The position numbers were made by a program, and so were the translations under genes. Under the pieces are notes generated by a model. It worked only from the letters and a program-made list of their open reading frames with translations, ran no database searches and was not told the DNA's origin. Of a stretch of 64,000 nt of DNA, positions 7,893 through 16,692 are shown piece by piece. The stretch's first letter is position 1, and every line of letters begins with the position of its first letter. The stretch comes from RGIG4576 sp045656705 (GTDB taxonomy: Bacteria; Bacteroidota; Bacteroidia; Bacteroidales; Muribaculaceae), in contig JAZORR010000041.1 in NCBI GenBank assembly GCA_045656705.1, positions 124,001 through 188,000 of the forward strand. Direction: 5' to 3'.

Positions 7893-9863
7893 ATGTATAA
7901 AATAGAGGATTTAAATCTAAAAGAAGAGTCGGAACTAAAGGCTATTGCCAAGTCGATGAATCTTAAAAAGAGTAGTTCTTTAGATAAGGAAAGTCTTATT
8001 TACGCAATTCTTGATATGCAGGCCGAAATTGGAGCGAAGCAACCTGAGGCTAAAACTGCCGACAAGAAAAAACGTGCCAAAAAAACTACAGACAAACCTA
8101 AAAAAGCAGATTCTGAAAAGGAAGTAACTCCTGCTCCCGAAAAAGTGGAAGAAAAGGAAATTTCTGTAGAGAAGGAAACTGTTGTTACCGAGAAGATGCC
8201 TAAGGCGAAAAAAGAAAAACGTAAAAATACTACTTCTTCAAAAAAAGATGAAGGTGAAAAGAAAACTCCTAAATCTAAAAAAATAGTTGAACCTCAAGCT
8301 GAGAAATCAGAAGAAAAGGTGTCTGTGACTGCAGAACCTAAAAAGGATGAGAAAACTGAGGTGAAACTTGATGATAAGAAAGAAGAAAAGACCGAGCAAA
8401 CTCCAGTCGTAGAGGAACCTAAAAAAGATGCAGTGCCAGAAGTGAAAAAGCCTGCAGTATCGCTCGGTTCGTTCTTCAATACGATGGAACGACAAACTTT
8501 TAAACCTCGCTCAAAGGAAGAACGAGAAGAAGCTGAACGCTTAGCTGCCGAAAAGGCTGCACAATCTACTATTGTAATAAATGAGCCTACAACTGAACAG
8601 GAACAAATTCCTCAATTACAACAGGCTAATGTTCAACCTCAACAACATCAAGGTAAGGCTAAGAAGAAAAAGCAAAAGCAGCAACAACCTCAGGAGGCTA
8701 AACAACAAGAACCTGTTGTAGAACAAGAAGAACCATACAATTTTGATGGTATTATCAAAGGCGTAGGTGTGCTTGAAGTGATGCCCGATGGATATGGTTT
8801 CCTTCGTTCGAGTGATTACAATTACTTAAATTCTCCCGATGATATTTATGTGTCGCAAGCACAAATCAAAAACAATGGGTTGAAAACGGGAGATATAGTA
8901 GAAGGCTTTATTCGTCCTCCAAAAGAAGGTGAAAAGTATTTCCCATTGAGCCGTATCGAGAGCGTGAATGGTAGAAGTATAGATTTTATTCGCGATAGAA
9001 TACCTTTCGAACACCTTGTGCCTCTTTTCCCAGAAGAAAAGTTTAATCTTACCGGTGGCGCAAAAACTTGTAATGTGTCTACACGAGTAGTGGATATGTT
9101 TGCTCCTATAGGTAAGGGACAACGTGGTTTGATTGTGGCACCTCCTAAAACAGGTAAAACAGTTTTGTTGAAGGATATTGCAAATGCAATTGCCGAAAAC
9201 CATCCCGATACTTATATGATGATTTTACTCATAGATGAGCGACCTGAAGAAGTGACCGATATGGCTCGAAGCGTAAATGCCGAAGTGATAGCTTCTACTT
9301 TTGATGAGCCTGCCGAACGCCATGTGAAGATTGCAGGTCTTGTGCTTGAAAAAGCAAAGCGTATGGTGGAATGTGGTCATGATGTAGTAATCCTTTTGGA
9401 CTCTATTACTCGTCTTGCGAGAGCCTACAATACAGTGTCGCCTGCTTCGGGTAAGATATTGTCGGGTGGTGTGGATGCAAATGCTCTTCAACGTCCTAAG
9501 AGATTCTTTGGTGCTGCTCGTAATATAGAAAATGGTGGTAGTTTGACTATCATTGCCACAGCTCTTATCGAAACAGGTTCGAAGATGGACGAAGTGATCT
9601 TTGAAGAATTTAAGGGTACGGGTAACATGGAACTTCAACTTGACCGCAAACTTGCCAATAAGCGTATATATCCTGCTGTTGATATTATCTCGTCAAGTAC
9701 ACGAAGAGATGATTTGCTATTGAGCCAAGAAACATTGAATCGTATGTGGATTATGCGTCGCTTCTTAGGCGATCGCACTTCGCTCGAAGCAATGGAATTC
9801 ATCAAGGAGAGAATGATACGCACTCGTTCAAACGAGGAACTACTCCTATCAATGAACGACTAA
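7893..9863 (+). CDS. rho: Transcription termination factor Rho with a long disordered insertion
   Basis: Rho is the hexameric RNA-dependent ATPase that ends transcription at Rho-dependent sites. The 656 residues exceed the roughly 420 of E. coli Rho. Order: a short N-terminal helical domain (1-45); about 235 residues of low-complexity sequence rich in Lys, Glu, Pro, then Gln (about 48-280); the OB-fold RNA-binding domain from YNFDGIIKG (about 281); and the ATPase core with Walker A (APPKTGKTVLL, about 416) and Walker B (VVILLDSITRLAR, about 498). A Lys/Glu-rich insertion at this place is known from Bacteroides thetaiotaomicron Rho, where it is reported to drive phase separation and gut fitness. 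Confidence 0.97.
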   Translation: MYKIEDLNLKEESELKAIAKSMNLKKSSSLDKESLIYAILDMQAEIGAKQPEAKTADKKKRAKKTTDKPKKADSEKEVTPAPEKVEEKEISVEKETVVTEKMPKAKKEKRKNTTSSKKDEGEKKTPKSKKIVEPQAEKSEEKVSVTAEPKKDEKTEVKLDDKKEEKTEQTPVVEEPKKDAVPEVKKPAVSLGSFFNTMERQTFKPRSKEEREEAERLAAEKAAQSTIVINEPTTEQEQIPQLQQANVQPQQHQGKAKKKKQKQQQPQEAKQQEPVVEQEEPYNFDGIIKGVGVLEVMPDGYGFLRSSDYNYLNSPDDIYVSQAQIKNNGLKTGDIVEGFIRPPKEGEKYFPLSRIESVNGRSIDFIRDRIPFEHLVPLFPEEKFNLTGGAKTCNVSTRVVDMFAPIGKGQRGLIVAPPKTGKTVLLKDIANAIAENHPDTYMMILLIDERPEEVTDMARSVNAEVIASTFDEPAERHVKIAGLVLEKAKRMVECGHDVVILLDSITRLARAYNTVSPASGKILSGGVDANALQRPKRFFGAARNIENGGSLTIIATALIETGSKMDEVIFEEFKGTGNMELQLDRKLANKRIYPAVDIISSSTRRDDLLLSQETLNRMWIMRRFLGDRTSLEAMEFIKERMIRTRSNEELLLSMND

Positions 9864-9890
9864 ATAGTAGTCTGATATTTGATAATATAA

Positions 9891-9926
9891 AAAACAGACT
9901 ATTGGGATACCTAATAGTCTGTTTTT
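9891..9926. terminator. Bidirectional terminator between rho and the SGNH-type gene
   Basis: A 13- to 14-bp inverted repeat (AAACAGACTATT and complement) with a 9-nt loop and T-runs on both sides separates the convergent genes ending at 9863 and 9935. Confidence 0.85.
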
Positions 9927-9934
9927 ATAATCTG

Positions 9935-10699
9935 TTATTTTTTTGATTTGTGATTTTTCCAAACAGCATTGTTGATGGTTTGTGCTGTTTTCTTATCGGC
10001 TTTGCCACAATATTTCTTGGCATTGGCTTTCTGATTGTAGATGTGGGAGAAAATCACACTTGTGGCAAGATAAGAACCATTATATCCCGGATGTGAACCA
10101 TCTTTGCCATAGAGATATATCTCGGGATGCTTGTGTCGCATATAAGCCCACACTGTACCCACGTCTATCACTCCGTCGGCATTGAAAATATGAGCCATGG
10201 CACGAGTGCCTTTGTTGAGAGCGGCTTGCATCGATTCGTAACTTTCGAAAATCTCGGGGTACTTTGGATAATAGTCTTTATTTTTAAGTCCATCGTTGCC
10301 GTGTTCGCGGCCCCAAGTGATTTGTAGGAAGATTTTTGCTTTATCGTTGTGCTTTCTCACATAGTTAATCATATTCATCATTTCTTCCATAATTGGCATA
10401 CCATCGGGAGTTCCTACTAAGGCAGGCTGTACGCTTTGGCTTTGAATGATGATAAAATCGTAATTACCTTTTTCTACGAGTGAACGACATGTTTCATTCT
10501 TTATGTGATAACCCATAGTGGCTCCTCCTTTAGTGAATTTTGAAATTTCGGGAGTGAAACCGTGTGCTCTTGCCATAGAATCCATCATGGTAGGCGTATC
10601 GTTGAGATAGGTGTAACTATTACCTATGTATAAAATTTTCTGTGCATAAGTGTAACTTGTAGCAAGAATCAAACTGATGAGAGTAATAAAAGTTTTCAT
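9935..10699 (-). CDS. Secreted SGNH-type hydrolase-like protein (DUF4886-like)
   Basis: The 254-residue protein has a signal peptide (MKTFITLISLILATSYTYA|Q) directly followed by KILYIGNSYTYLNDTP, the block I motif of SGNH/GDSL-like proteins in the form G-N-S. A block V motif DGSHPGYNGSYL lies near the C terminus. This arrangement fits the DUF4886 group found in many Bacteroidetes, probably extracellular or periplasmic esterases; the substrate is unknown. The frame opens 10 codons further upstream, but the Met that begins the signal peptide is preferred. Confidence 0.75.
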   Translation of the reverse strand: MKTFITLISLILATSYTYAQKILYIGNSYTYLNDTPTMMDSMARAHGFTPEISKFTKGGATMGYHIKNETCRSLVEKGNYDFIIIQSQSVQPALVGTPDGMPIMEEMMNMINYVRKHNDKAKIFLQITWGREHGNDGLKNKDYYPKYPEIFESYESMQAALNKGTRAMAHIFNADGVIDVGTVWAYMRHKHPEIYLYGKDGSHPGYNGSYLATSVIFSHIYNQKANAKKYCGKADKKTAQTINNAVWKNHKSKK

Positions 10700-10726
10700 T
10701 TTGTTGTTATTAATAGTTAATTTGTA

Positions 10727-10734
10727 CAAAGTTA
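10727..10734 (-). promoter_or_regulatory. Promoter -7 element of the SGNH-type gene
   Basis: TAACTTTG on the minus strand, 27 nt before the chosen ATG. Confidence 0.6.
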
Positions 10735-10776
10735 GTGTTTTTGGAATTAATTAGTGTGATTTATAGAAAAAGTTCT

Positions 10777-10784
10777 TAAATTTG
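10777..10784 (+). promoter_or_regulatory. Promoter -7 element of ybaK
   Basis: TAAATTTG ends 17 nt before the chosen ATG of ybaK at 10802; no TTG is seen at -33. Confidence 0.5.
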
Positions 10785-10801
10785 TAATAAAATAAATGTT
10801 T

Positions 10802-11305
10802 ATGGCTGGGATAAATAAAACCAATGTAGCTCGATTGCTCGATAAAGCAAAAGTAGCATACGAGCTTATTCCATATGTGGTAGATGAGAATAATCTTGCT
10901 GCCACTCATATAGCAGAGCAACTAAACGAAGATATTAAGCAAGTGTTTAAGACACTTGTGCTACGTGGTGATAAGACCGGACACTTCGTGTGTGTGATTC
11001 CCGGTGATGAAGAAGTGAATCTAAAGAAAGCGGCTAAGGTGAGCGGAAACAAAAAAGCCGACCTTATTCCTATGAAGGATCTTCTTGCCACTACTGGTTA
11101 TATAAGAGGTGGTTGTTCTCCTGTAGGGATGAAAAAGCCGTTCCCTACTTTTTTTGATGAATCATGTGAAAACTACGATTATATATATGTGAGTGCAGGC
11201 GTAAGAGGATTGCAACTTAAAATTAATCCTGCTGATTTGGTGGGATATGTAAAGGCAAACCTTGCTTCACTTACCGATAGAGAAACTGAAGAAGATGACT
11301 TGTGA
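10802..11305 (+). CDS. ybaK: Cys-tRNA(Pro)/Cys-tRNA(Cys) deacylase YbaK
   Basis: YbaK hydrolyses cysteine mischarged on tRNA-Pro, a trans-editing factor that backs up prolyl-tRNA synthetase. The 167-residue protein matches the family: KTNVARLLDKAKVAYELIPY at the start, the conserved lysine in KTLVLRGDKTGHFVCVIPG, the GGCSPVGMKK motif (RGGCSPVGMKKPFPTFFD) and a terminal GLQLKINPADLV. A second ATG two codons upstream (10796) is possible but would leave almost no leader after the -7 element. aroC follows after a single nucleotide, so the two are co-transcribed. Confidence 0.93.
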   Translation: MAGINKTNVARLLDKAKVAYELIPYVVDENNLAATHIAEQLNEDIKQVFKTLVLRGDKTGHFVCVIPGDEEVNLKKAAKVSGNKKADLIPMKDLLATTGYIRGGCSPVGMKKPFPTFFDESCENYDYIYVSAGVRGLQLKINPADLVGYVKANLASLTDRETEEDDL

Positions 11306-11306
11306 T

Positions 11307-12383
11307 ATGAAGAATAGAATAGGTACAATATTCAGCCTTACAAGTTTTGGCGAATCGCATGGGGCTGCCATTGGTGGCGTGATAGATGGAATGCCAGCAG
11401 GCATAAAGATTGACTTGGCACGTGTGCAAGAAGAACTTGATCGCCGTCGTCCGGGGCAGTCGGCTATTGTTACTGCTCGCAACGAGAGCGACCAAGTAAA
11501 GGTGCTTTCGGGTATTTTCGAAGGAGTGACCACAGGCACTTCTATTGGATTTGTTATAGAAAACACCAATCAGCATTCAAATGATTATTCAAATATAAAA
11601 GACGCATTTCGTCCGTCGCATGCCGACTATACTTATACTTCTAAATATGGTGTACGTGATTATCGCGGTGGAGGGCGTTCGTCGGCTCGCGAAACTGCAG
11701 CTCGTGTAGTTGCAGGAGCTTTTGCTCGTCAAGCATTGGAACAGATAGGTGTAGAAATTTATGCTTACACTTCGCAAGTGGGAAATATTACTCTTGATAA
11801 TGATTATCACCAATATGATAAGGCTGATATTGAGAAAAATATTGTACGTTGTCCCGATGCCGAAAAAGCACAACAGATGATAGATCTTATCTCGCAAGTG
11901 AAAAGTGAAGGCGATACTATAGGTGGAGTGATAACTTGTGTGGTGAAAGGTGTACCTGTGGGACTTGGAGAGCCTGTGTTTGGTCGTCTGCACGCACAAC
12001 TTGGAGCTGCAATGTTGAGCATCAATGCAGTGAAGGGTTTTGAGTACGGTCTTGGATTTGATTTTGCATCGAAGCGGGGTAGCGAAGTGAATGATGCTTT
12101 TGTATGTGAGAATGGAGAGGTGAATACTCGTACCAATAATTCTGGTGGTATACAAGGTGGTATTTCCAATGGCGAAGATATATACTTCCGTGTGGCATTC
12201 AAGCCAGTGGCTACTTTGCTACGAGATGTGGAAACTATAAATGCACAAGGCGAAAGTATTACATTGCACGCTAAAGGTCGTCACGATCCTTGTGTGTTGC
12301 CTCGTGCAGTACCTATAGTGGAGGCTATGACGGCAATGGTGATTTTAGATAATTATCTCATTAATAAAACTACCACATTGTGA
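11307..12383 (+). CDS. aroC: Chorismate synthase
   Basis: The enzyme makes chorismate from 5-enolpyruvylshikimate-3-phosphate, the last step of the shikimate pathway, using reduced FMN. Family signatures are visible: LTSFGESHGAAIGGVIDGMP near the N terminus, DYRGGGRSSARETAARVVAG and NAVKGFEYGLGF, and the C-terminal GRHDPCVLPRAVPIVEAM. Upstream in-frame Met codons would overlap ybaK; MKNRIGTIFSLTSFGESHG is the normal family start. The final TGA overlaps the GTG of the next gene (GTGA), so translation is coupled. Confidence 0.97.
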   Translation: MKNRIGTIFSLTSFGESHGAAIGGVIDGMPAGIKIDLARVQEELDRRRPGQSAIVTARNESDQVKVLSGIFEGVTTGTSIGFVIENTNQHSNDYSNIKDAFRPSHADYTYTSKYGVRDYRGGGRSSARETAARVVAGAFARQALEQIGVEIYAYTSQVGNITLDNDYHQYDKADIEKNIVRCPDAEKAQQMIDLISQVKSEGDTIGGVITCVVKGVPVGLGEPVFGRLHAQLGAAMLSINAVKGFEYGLGFDFASKRGSEVNDAFVCENGEVNTRTNNSGGIQGGISNGEDIYFRVAFKPVATLLRDVETINAQGESITLHAKGRHDPCVLPRAVPIVEAMTAMVILDNYLINKTTTL

Positions 12384-13309
12384 GTATAGAGAAAGGATAT
12401 TACGACTTTGCTGAATTTTTAGCAAAGTATTTTCCATATAAGGTTCAGAAAATATCAATAAATGCAGGTTTTACTTGCCCCAATCGCGATGGTAGCAAAG
12501 GGAAAGGAGGCTGTACTTATTGCAATAATCAAACATTTAATCCCGATTATTGCAAACCTGTAATGTCCGTTGCCGAGCAATTGGAGAAGGGTAAAGAATT
12601 CTTTGCTCGCAAGTATCCTAATATGAAATTCCTTGCCTATTTCCAAGCATATACCAATACTTATGGCGAGATAGAACATCTCAAAAGTCTCTATGAAGAG
12701 GCTTTAAGTGTGGATGATGTGGTGGGAATAGTGATAGGAACTCGTCCTGATTGTATGCCCGATGAATTACTTGCTTATTTGCAAGAACTCAGTAAAAAGG
12801 CTTTTGTGCTTGTGGAATATGGTGTGGAAACATCAAAAAACGAAACTCTACGTGTAATAAATAGGGGACATACTTGGGAAGATGCTGTAGATGCAGTTAT
12901 GCGCACTCATAGTTATGGCATACCATGTGGGGTGCATCTTATTGTGGGCTTGCCCGGTGAGAGTATAGAAGACATTTTGGCCACTGCCGATGCTGTGTCG
13001 CAGTTGCCACTTGCCACAGTGAAACTTCATCAGTTGCAGTTGATTCGAGGTACACGCTTGGCTCAGCAAGTGGAAGACGGAGAACTTGAAATACTACAAT
13101 GGACTGCTCAGGAATATATTGAGGTGTGTGTGGCATTTCTGCGTAGATTATCGCCTCATATAGCCGTGGAACGATTTGTGTCGCAGTCGCCAGAGCATTT
13201 GCTTATATCTCCTCGTTGGGGGTTGAAGAATTATGAATTTACCAATCTTTTGCAAAATCATATTCGTAAGACTTCAACTGTGCAAGGAGTGGATTGTAAA
13301 TTGTTGTAG
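12380..13309 (+). CDS. Radical SAM protein of the YhcC (TIGR01212) family
   Basis: The 309-residue protein shows the iron-sulfur motif of this family, ISINAGFTCPNRDG followed by GGCTYCNNQTFNP, and the conserved GTRPDCMPDELLAYL, VEYGVETS and GVHLIVGLPGES segments of radical SAM barrels related to coproporphyrinogen oxidase-like proteins. Its substrate is unknown. The start is a GTG that overlaps the aroC stop as GTGA; the conserved start YYDFAEFLAKYF follows closely, so no later start is likely. Confidence 0.85.
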   Translation: MSIEKGYYDFAEFLAKYFPYKVQKISINAGFTCPNRDGSKGKGGCTYCNNQTFNPDYCKPVMSVAEQLEKGKEFFARKYPNMKFLAYFQAYTNTYGEIEHLKSLYEEALSVDDVVGIVIGTRPDCMPDELLAYLQELSKKAFVLVEYGVETSKNETLRVINRGHTWEDAVDAVMRTHSYGIPCGVHLIVGLPGESIEDILATADAVSQLPLATVKLHQLQLIRGTRLAQQVEDGELEILQWTAQEYIEVCVAFLRRLSPHIAVERFVSQSPEHLLISPRWGLKNYEFTNLLQNHIRKTSTVQGVDCKLL

Positions 13310-13341
13310 ATAACGGCAAAGGTAGATTATTAGTGAAATTC

Positions 13342-13372
13342 TTGCTTTTTAGCGATAAGTTTTCTACTTTTG
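13342..13372 (+). promoter_or_regulatory. Promoter for the acyl-CoA ligase gene
   Basis: TTG (13342-13344), a 20-nt spacer and TACTTTTG (13365-13372), 72 nt before the ATG. Confidence 0.7.
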
Positions 13373-13444
13373 CTATAAATAAGAGAAGTTTAATAATGAA
13401 GCATTTCTTGTAAGTGCTTGAAAATGTATAAAATATAAGGAAAT

Positions 13445-15088
13445 ATGGACCATTCTTTGAATTATCTTTTGGCCGAATCCATAAAGAAAAATTGGGAAGA
13501 ACTTGCTCTTACCGATTTTAATGGTGTAACCTATCAATATAAGGATATTGCTCGCAAAGTGGCTAAATTGCACATCTTGTTTGAAAATTGTGGTGTGAAG
13601 CGTGGTGATAAGATTGCTACTTGTGGCAAGAATTGTGCGCAAATGTCTATTGCTATTATTGCATCTATAACCTATGGAGCTGTGACAGTGCCTATTCTGC
13701 ACGAATTCAAACCCGATAATATCCACCATCTTGTAAATCATAGTGAAGCAAAATTGCTTTTCACAGATTCATCGATTTGGGAAAACCTTGATATAGCGAG
13801 TATGCCTGATTTGAGTGGCGTATTGCAAATAAGCGATTACTCTCTCTTCTATTCAAATAGTGAAGCTCTTAACGAGGCTCGTCATCACTTAAATGAGATG
13901 TTTGGTAAGAAATATCCAGAGCGTTTCACTCAAAATGATGTGAATTATTACGAGCCAGAAGCTGAAGAACTTGCTCTTATCAATTACACTTCGGGCTCTA
14001 CTGGTTTCTCTAAGGGTGTAATGCTTCCTCATCGTGCTTTGTGGAGCAATACGAAGTTCTGTATGGAAGAGTTGAAGATATTGAAGCCGGGTGATGGTAT
14101 CATCTGTATGCTTCCTCTTGCCCATATGTTTGGCTTGGTAATTGAGATGTTCCACACATTCTGTATGGGTTGCCATATCTATTTTCTTACTCGCGTACCT
14201 TCGCCTAAGGTGATTATGGATGCATTTGCTCAAGTTAAGCCTAAGGTGATTATAGCAGTGCCTCTTATCCTTGAAAAAATTATCAAGACTAAGGTGTTCC
14301 CATTGCTCGAAAAGCCAATTATGAGCTTGATGATGAAGGTGCCTTTTGTAGATGACTATTTGTTGGGTAAAATCAAGGAAAAGATTGAAACTACATTTGG
14401 AGGTAATCTTAAACAAATGATTATCGGTGGTGCAGCACTTAATAAGGATGTGGCTAATTTCTTGCATCGCATCAATTTCCCTGTAACAGTGGGTTATGGT
14501 ATGACAGAATGTGCTCCATTGATTTCGTATGCTCCTTGGGATGTGAATCCAGTAGGTGCATGTGGTAAGATAGTGACTCGTATGGAAGGTAAGATAGTGC
14601 AAGGCGAACATGTGGCTGGCGAACTGTGGGTGCGTGGCGAAAATGTGATGCTTGGTTATTATAAGAATCAAGAGGCTACCGATGCTGTGATGAAGGATGG
14701 TTGGTTAAACACAGGTGACTTGTGTGAAATTGATGAAAACGGATTCCTTTACATTCGTGGTCGTAGTAAGACTATGATTCTTGGTCCATCGGGACAAAAT
14801 ATCTATCCAGAAGAAATCGAACAAAAGATAAATAATCTTCCTTATGTGTGTGAATCGCTTGTGGTGGAAGATGGAGGTAAACTTGTGGCTCTTATTTATC
14901 CCGATATGGAAAATGGTGCAAAACAAGGTATGGATTTGGATGCTTTGACTAAATTAATGGAGACAAGTATCGCCAGCTTGAATAAGGAGCTTCCTGCATA
15001 CTCAAAGATTGCAAGTGTGAAGATGCAAAGTGAAGAGTTTGAAAAGACTCCAAAACGAAGCATAAAACGCTTCTTGTACCAACATTAA
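13445..15088 (+). CDS. Long-chain fatty acid-CoA ligase family protein
   Basis: The 547-residue protein belongs to the adenylate-forming superfamily. The AMP-binding P-loop is NYTSGSTGFSKGVMLPHRAL; later motifs are VGYGMTECAPLISYA (A5), GWLNTGDLCEIDENGFLYI (A7, with the conserved Gly-Asp) and the C-terminal lysine in KTPKRSIKRFLY (A10). It probably activates fatty acids to acyl-CoA for lipid synthesis; a substrate assignment is not possible from sequence. It is a single-gene unit with its own promoter and terminator. Confidence 0.92.
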   Translation: MDHSLNYLLAESIKKNWEELALTDFNGVTYQYKDIARKVAKLHILFENCGVKRGDKIATCGKNCAQMSIAIIASITYGAVTVPILHEFKPDNIHHLVNHSEAKLLFTDSSIWENLDIASMPDLSGVLQISDYSLFYSNSEALNEARHHLNEMFGKKYPERFTQNDVNYYEPEAEELALINYTSGSTGFSKGVMLPHRALWSNTKFCMEELKILKPGDGIICMLPLAHMFGLVIEMFHTFCMGCHIYFLTRVPSPKVIMDAFAQVKPKVIIAVPLILEKIIKTKVFPLLEKPIMSLMMKVPFVDDYLLGKIKEKIETTFGGNLKQMIIGGAALNKDVANFLHRINFPVTVGYGMTECAPLISYAPWDVNPVGACGKIVTRMEGKIVQGEHVAGELWVRGENVMLGYYKNQEATDAVMKDGWLNTGDLCEIDENGFLYIRGRSKTMILGPSGQNIYPEEIEQKINNLPYVCESLVVEDGGKLVALIYPDMENGAKQGMDLDALTKLMETSIASLNKELPAYSKIASVKMQSEEFEKTPKRSIKRFLYQH

Positions 15089-15105
15089 TAAAGTGTAATA
15101 AATCG

Positions 15106-15145
15106 ATCGAGTTCTAATTCTATTAGAGCTCGATTGCGTTTAAAA
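15106..15145 (+). terminator. Terminator of the acyl-CoA ligase gene
   Basis: A 13-bp stem with one wobble (ATCGAGTTCTAAT with its partner at 15122-15134) and a 3-nt loop lies 17 nt after the stop; the T-tail is short. Confidence 0.65.
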
Positions 15146-15174
15146 ATAGAATAAGCATCCCTAATACTAAAAAT

Positions 15175-15471
15175 ATGACAGATTCTCAACTATTAATTGG
15201 GATAATGCAGAATGATAATCGTGCATGGCGATTTATCTGTAGAAATATGAAATCTGGATTTGCTTCAATCATAGTGCAGTCATTCCCTTTTAACAAATTT
15301 GACCAAGATGATATTGATGATTTATTTCAACAGTCTTGCGTTGTGCTTATGCAAAAGGTAAAAGAAGGAGCTGTGACCGTGTCGCGTGACGGAGCATTGT
15401 TTAGTTATCTTGTGCAAATCGGTAAACTTACTGCTTGCAATCTTATAAAGAAAAAAGTGCAATATCAATAG
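15175..15471 (+). CDS. Sigma-70-like factor, N-terminal part (region 2), before a frameshift
   Basis: The 98 residues contain a sigma region 2-like segment: DQDDIDDLFQQSCVVLMQKV and FSYLVQIGKLTACNLIKKK, which resembles the D-E-D-L-x-Q-E-x-F...W-L-x-x-I-A-x-N pattern of extracytoplasmic-function sigma factors. The frame closes just after an A6 run. The remaining part of the same protein continues in the -1 frame (15477-15890). Read as one gene, the product is about 238 residues with region 2 and region 4. The frameshift may be a real mutation, an assembly error in a homopolymer or a slippage site. Confidence 0.7.
   Translation: MTDSQLLIGIMQNDNRAWRFICRNMKSGFASIIVQSFPFNKFDQDDIDDLFQQSCVVLMQKVKEGAVTVSRDGALFSYLVQIGKLTACNLIKKKVQYQ
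15451..15456 (+). other. A6 homopolymer at the frameshift in the sigma-like gene
   Basis: The context is AAAG-AAAAAA-GTGC. One additional A would join the two frames as ...NLIKKKSAISIDD. The codon phasing (AAG AAA AAA GTG) does not give a standard X-XXY-YYZ -1 heptamer, so transcriptional slippage, a true indel or a sequencing error are the alternatives. Confidence 0.6.
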
Positions 15472-15476
15472 ATGAT

Positions 15477-15890
15477 ATGGTTACTATTCCCGATTATCTA
15501 CATAAAGATGATGAGGATTATGATATTTCGGTAGATGAAAAGCAACAGGCTCAAGATGAATTTATAGATAAAGTGTTTGATAGGATACCTTCTGAATGTA
15601 AGGAGCTTTTTAAGTATTTTTATTGGGAGCGTAAGACTATGGATGACATTGCAAATATTTTGGGCATGAGTAATGCTGATTCTGCCAAGACTAAAAAAAG
15701 TAAGTGTATGAAAAAGGTTAAGGACATCGCAACCATGCTCATCGAGTGTGGTGAGTTTGCAGAAGAATCGGTAAAGGCAGCTGTGGAAAGAGCTGCTTTG
15801 AAGGAACTCATAAATGAAGAAAAAGAGTATGCCGAGAATGGCATTTGTATGGCAGCTTTGGATATAGACGACGATACCGAAAACAAGTGA
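15477..15890 (+). CDS. Sigma-70-like factor, C-terminal part (region 4), after the frameshift
   Basis: This segment carries the region 4 helix-turn-helix: FDRIPSECKELFKYFYWER, then KTMDDIANILGMSNADSAKT and KKSKCMKKVKDIA, which corresponds to the L-P-x-x-x-R-E-V-x-x-L...S-x-x-E-I-A-x-x-L-G-x-S pattern of sigma factors. It is followed by an acidic tail. The frame is open from a TTG at 15435, but there is no good independent start; the ATG at 15477 is only a possible restart. Its stop overlaps the GTG of the next gene (GTGA), which ties the sigma factor to the membrane protease-like protein. Confidence 0.7.
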   Translation: MVTIPDYLHKDDEDYDISVDEKQQAQDEFIDKVFDRIPSECKELFKYFYWERKTMDDIANILGMSNADSAKTKKSKCMKKVKDIATMLIECGEFAEESVKAAVERAALKELINEEKEYAENGICMAALDIDDDTENK

Positions 15891-16615
15891 AAGACAAACT
15901 TAATAAAGCAGGCTATTTAGCTTCTACTATATTCTTTGGAGTATTGGCAATTCTTTTCATTGGAGTGTTTGTCACTTCGATTGAAAAGAATGTTATAGAT
16001 ATGTGTGTAAGGATAGGTTGGGACTGGAGGCATACTGGAAATTATGTGGGACTATTTGCAGGATTTGCTGCATATGTTTTTCTTATGTTTTTCTTGTTCT
16101 TGCCGAAAGTGAAACACAATTTGGATTGGTTGATGAAGTTCACTCATGAACTTACCCACACTTTTGTGGCTTTGTTTTTCTGGAGAAAGATATATGAATT
16201 TGTGGTAAGAGGTAGAGAGTGCTATGTGTTTTATGAGAAGAGTAGGATAGGATATGTGCCTATCACATTATCTCCTTTCTGCCTGCCTATTTACACATTA
16301 ATGATATTTCCATTTAGGTTTACGGGCGACAGCCATTATATGATAATATTTGATGTGCTGATAGCTTTCACTTATGCATTTCATGTGCACTCATTTATCA
16401 GGCAGACAAGATTTACACAGTCGGATATTAAAAATTGTGGTCGTGCAAGGTCGGTAACATTTTTAATGCTTATTCACCTTGCTATGTTGTCACTGATTTT
16501 TGCTATACCTAAAGGAGGCGTACTCAATGCTTTAAGTAGGGTTTTCTGGGAATATCCGAGTTATATTCTTACAGATACTTTACGATGGTTTAATGAAATA
16601 ATTAAATATTTTTGA
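15887..16615 (+). CDS. Multi-pass membrane protein with an HELTH (M50-like) motif
   Basis: The 242-residue protein has about five hydrophobic segments (around residues 9-30, 50-72, 130-150, 160-180 and 200-220). Between the second and third is KFTHELTHTFVALFFW, an HExxH zinc-binding motif in a hydrophobic setting, as in M50/M50B site-2-protease-like proteins. A conserved Pro-rich LSPFCLPIY and an Asp in IIFDVLIAF follow, of which the Asp could be the third ligand. It starts with GTG inside the sigma gene stop codon. An intramembrane protease next to a sigma factor suggests regulated proteolysis, but no anti-sigma factor is recognisable here. Confidence 0.65.
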   Translation: MKDKLNKAGYLASTIFFGVLAILFIGVFVTSIEKNVIDMCVRIGWDWRHTGNYVGLFAGFAAYVFLMFFLFLPKVKHNLDWLMKFTHELTHTFVALFFWRKIYEFVVRGRECYVFYEKSRIGYVPITLSPFCLPIYTLMIFPFRFTGDSHYMIIFDVLIAFTYAFHVHSFIRQTRFTQSDIKNCGRARSVTFLMLIHLAMLSLIFAIPKGGVLNALSRVFWEYPSYILTDTLRWFNEIIKYF

Positions 16616-16692
16616 ATTTAATCGGTTACCTTTTCTTCATAGTGACATTATAGAGTGAAAACAAATTAATAAACACTTTAAAATTAAACATT

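Noticed and set aside
13889..14671. 260-codon minus-strand frame inside the acyl-CoA ligase gene
   Set aside because: His/Ile/Thr-rich composition without motifs; the plus-strand gene is unmistakable.
15448..15457. Classical programmed -1 ribosomal frameshift in the sigma-like gene
   Set aside because: The codon phasing AAG AAA AAA GTG does not give an X-XXY-YYZ heptamer in the zero frame; slippage of the polymerase, mutation or sequence error remain more likely.
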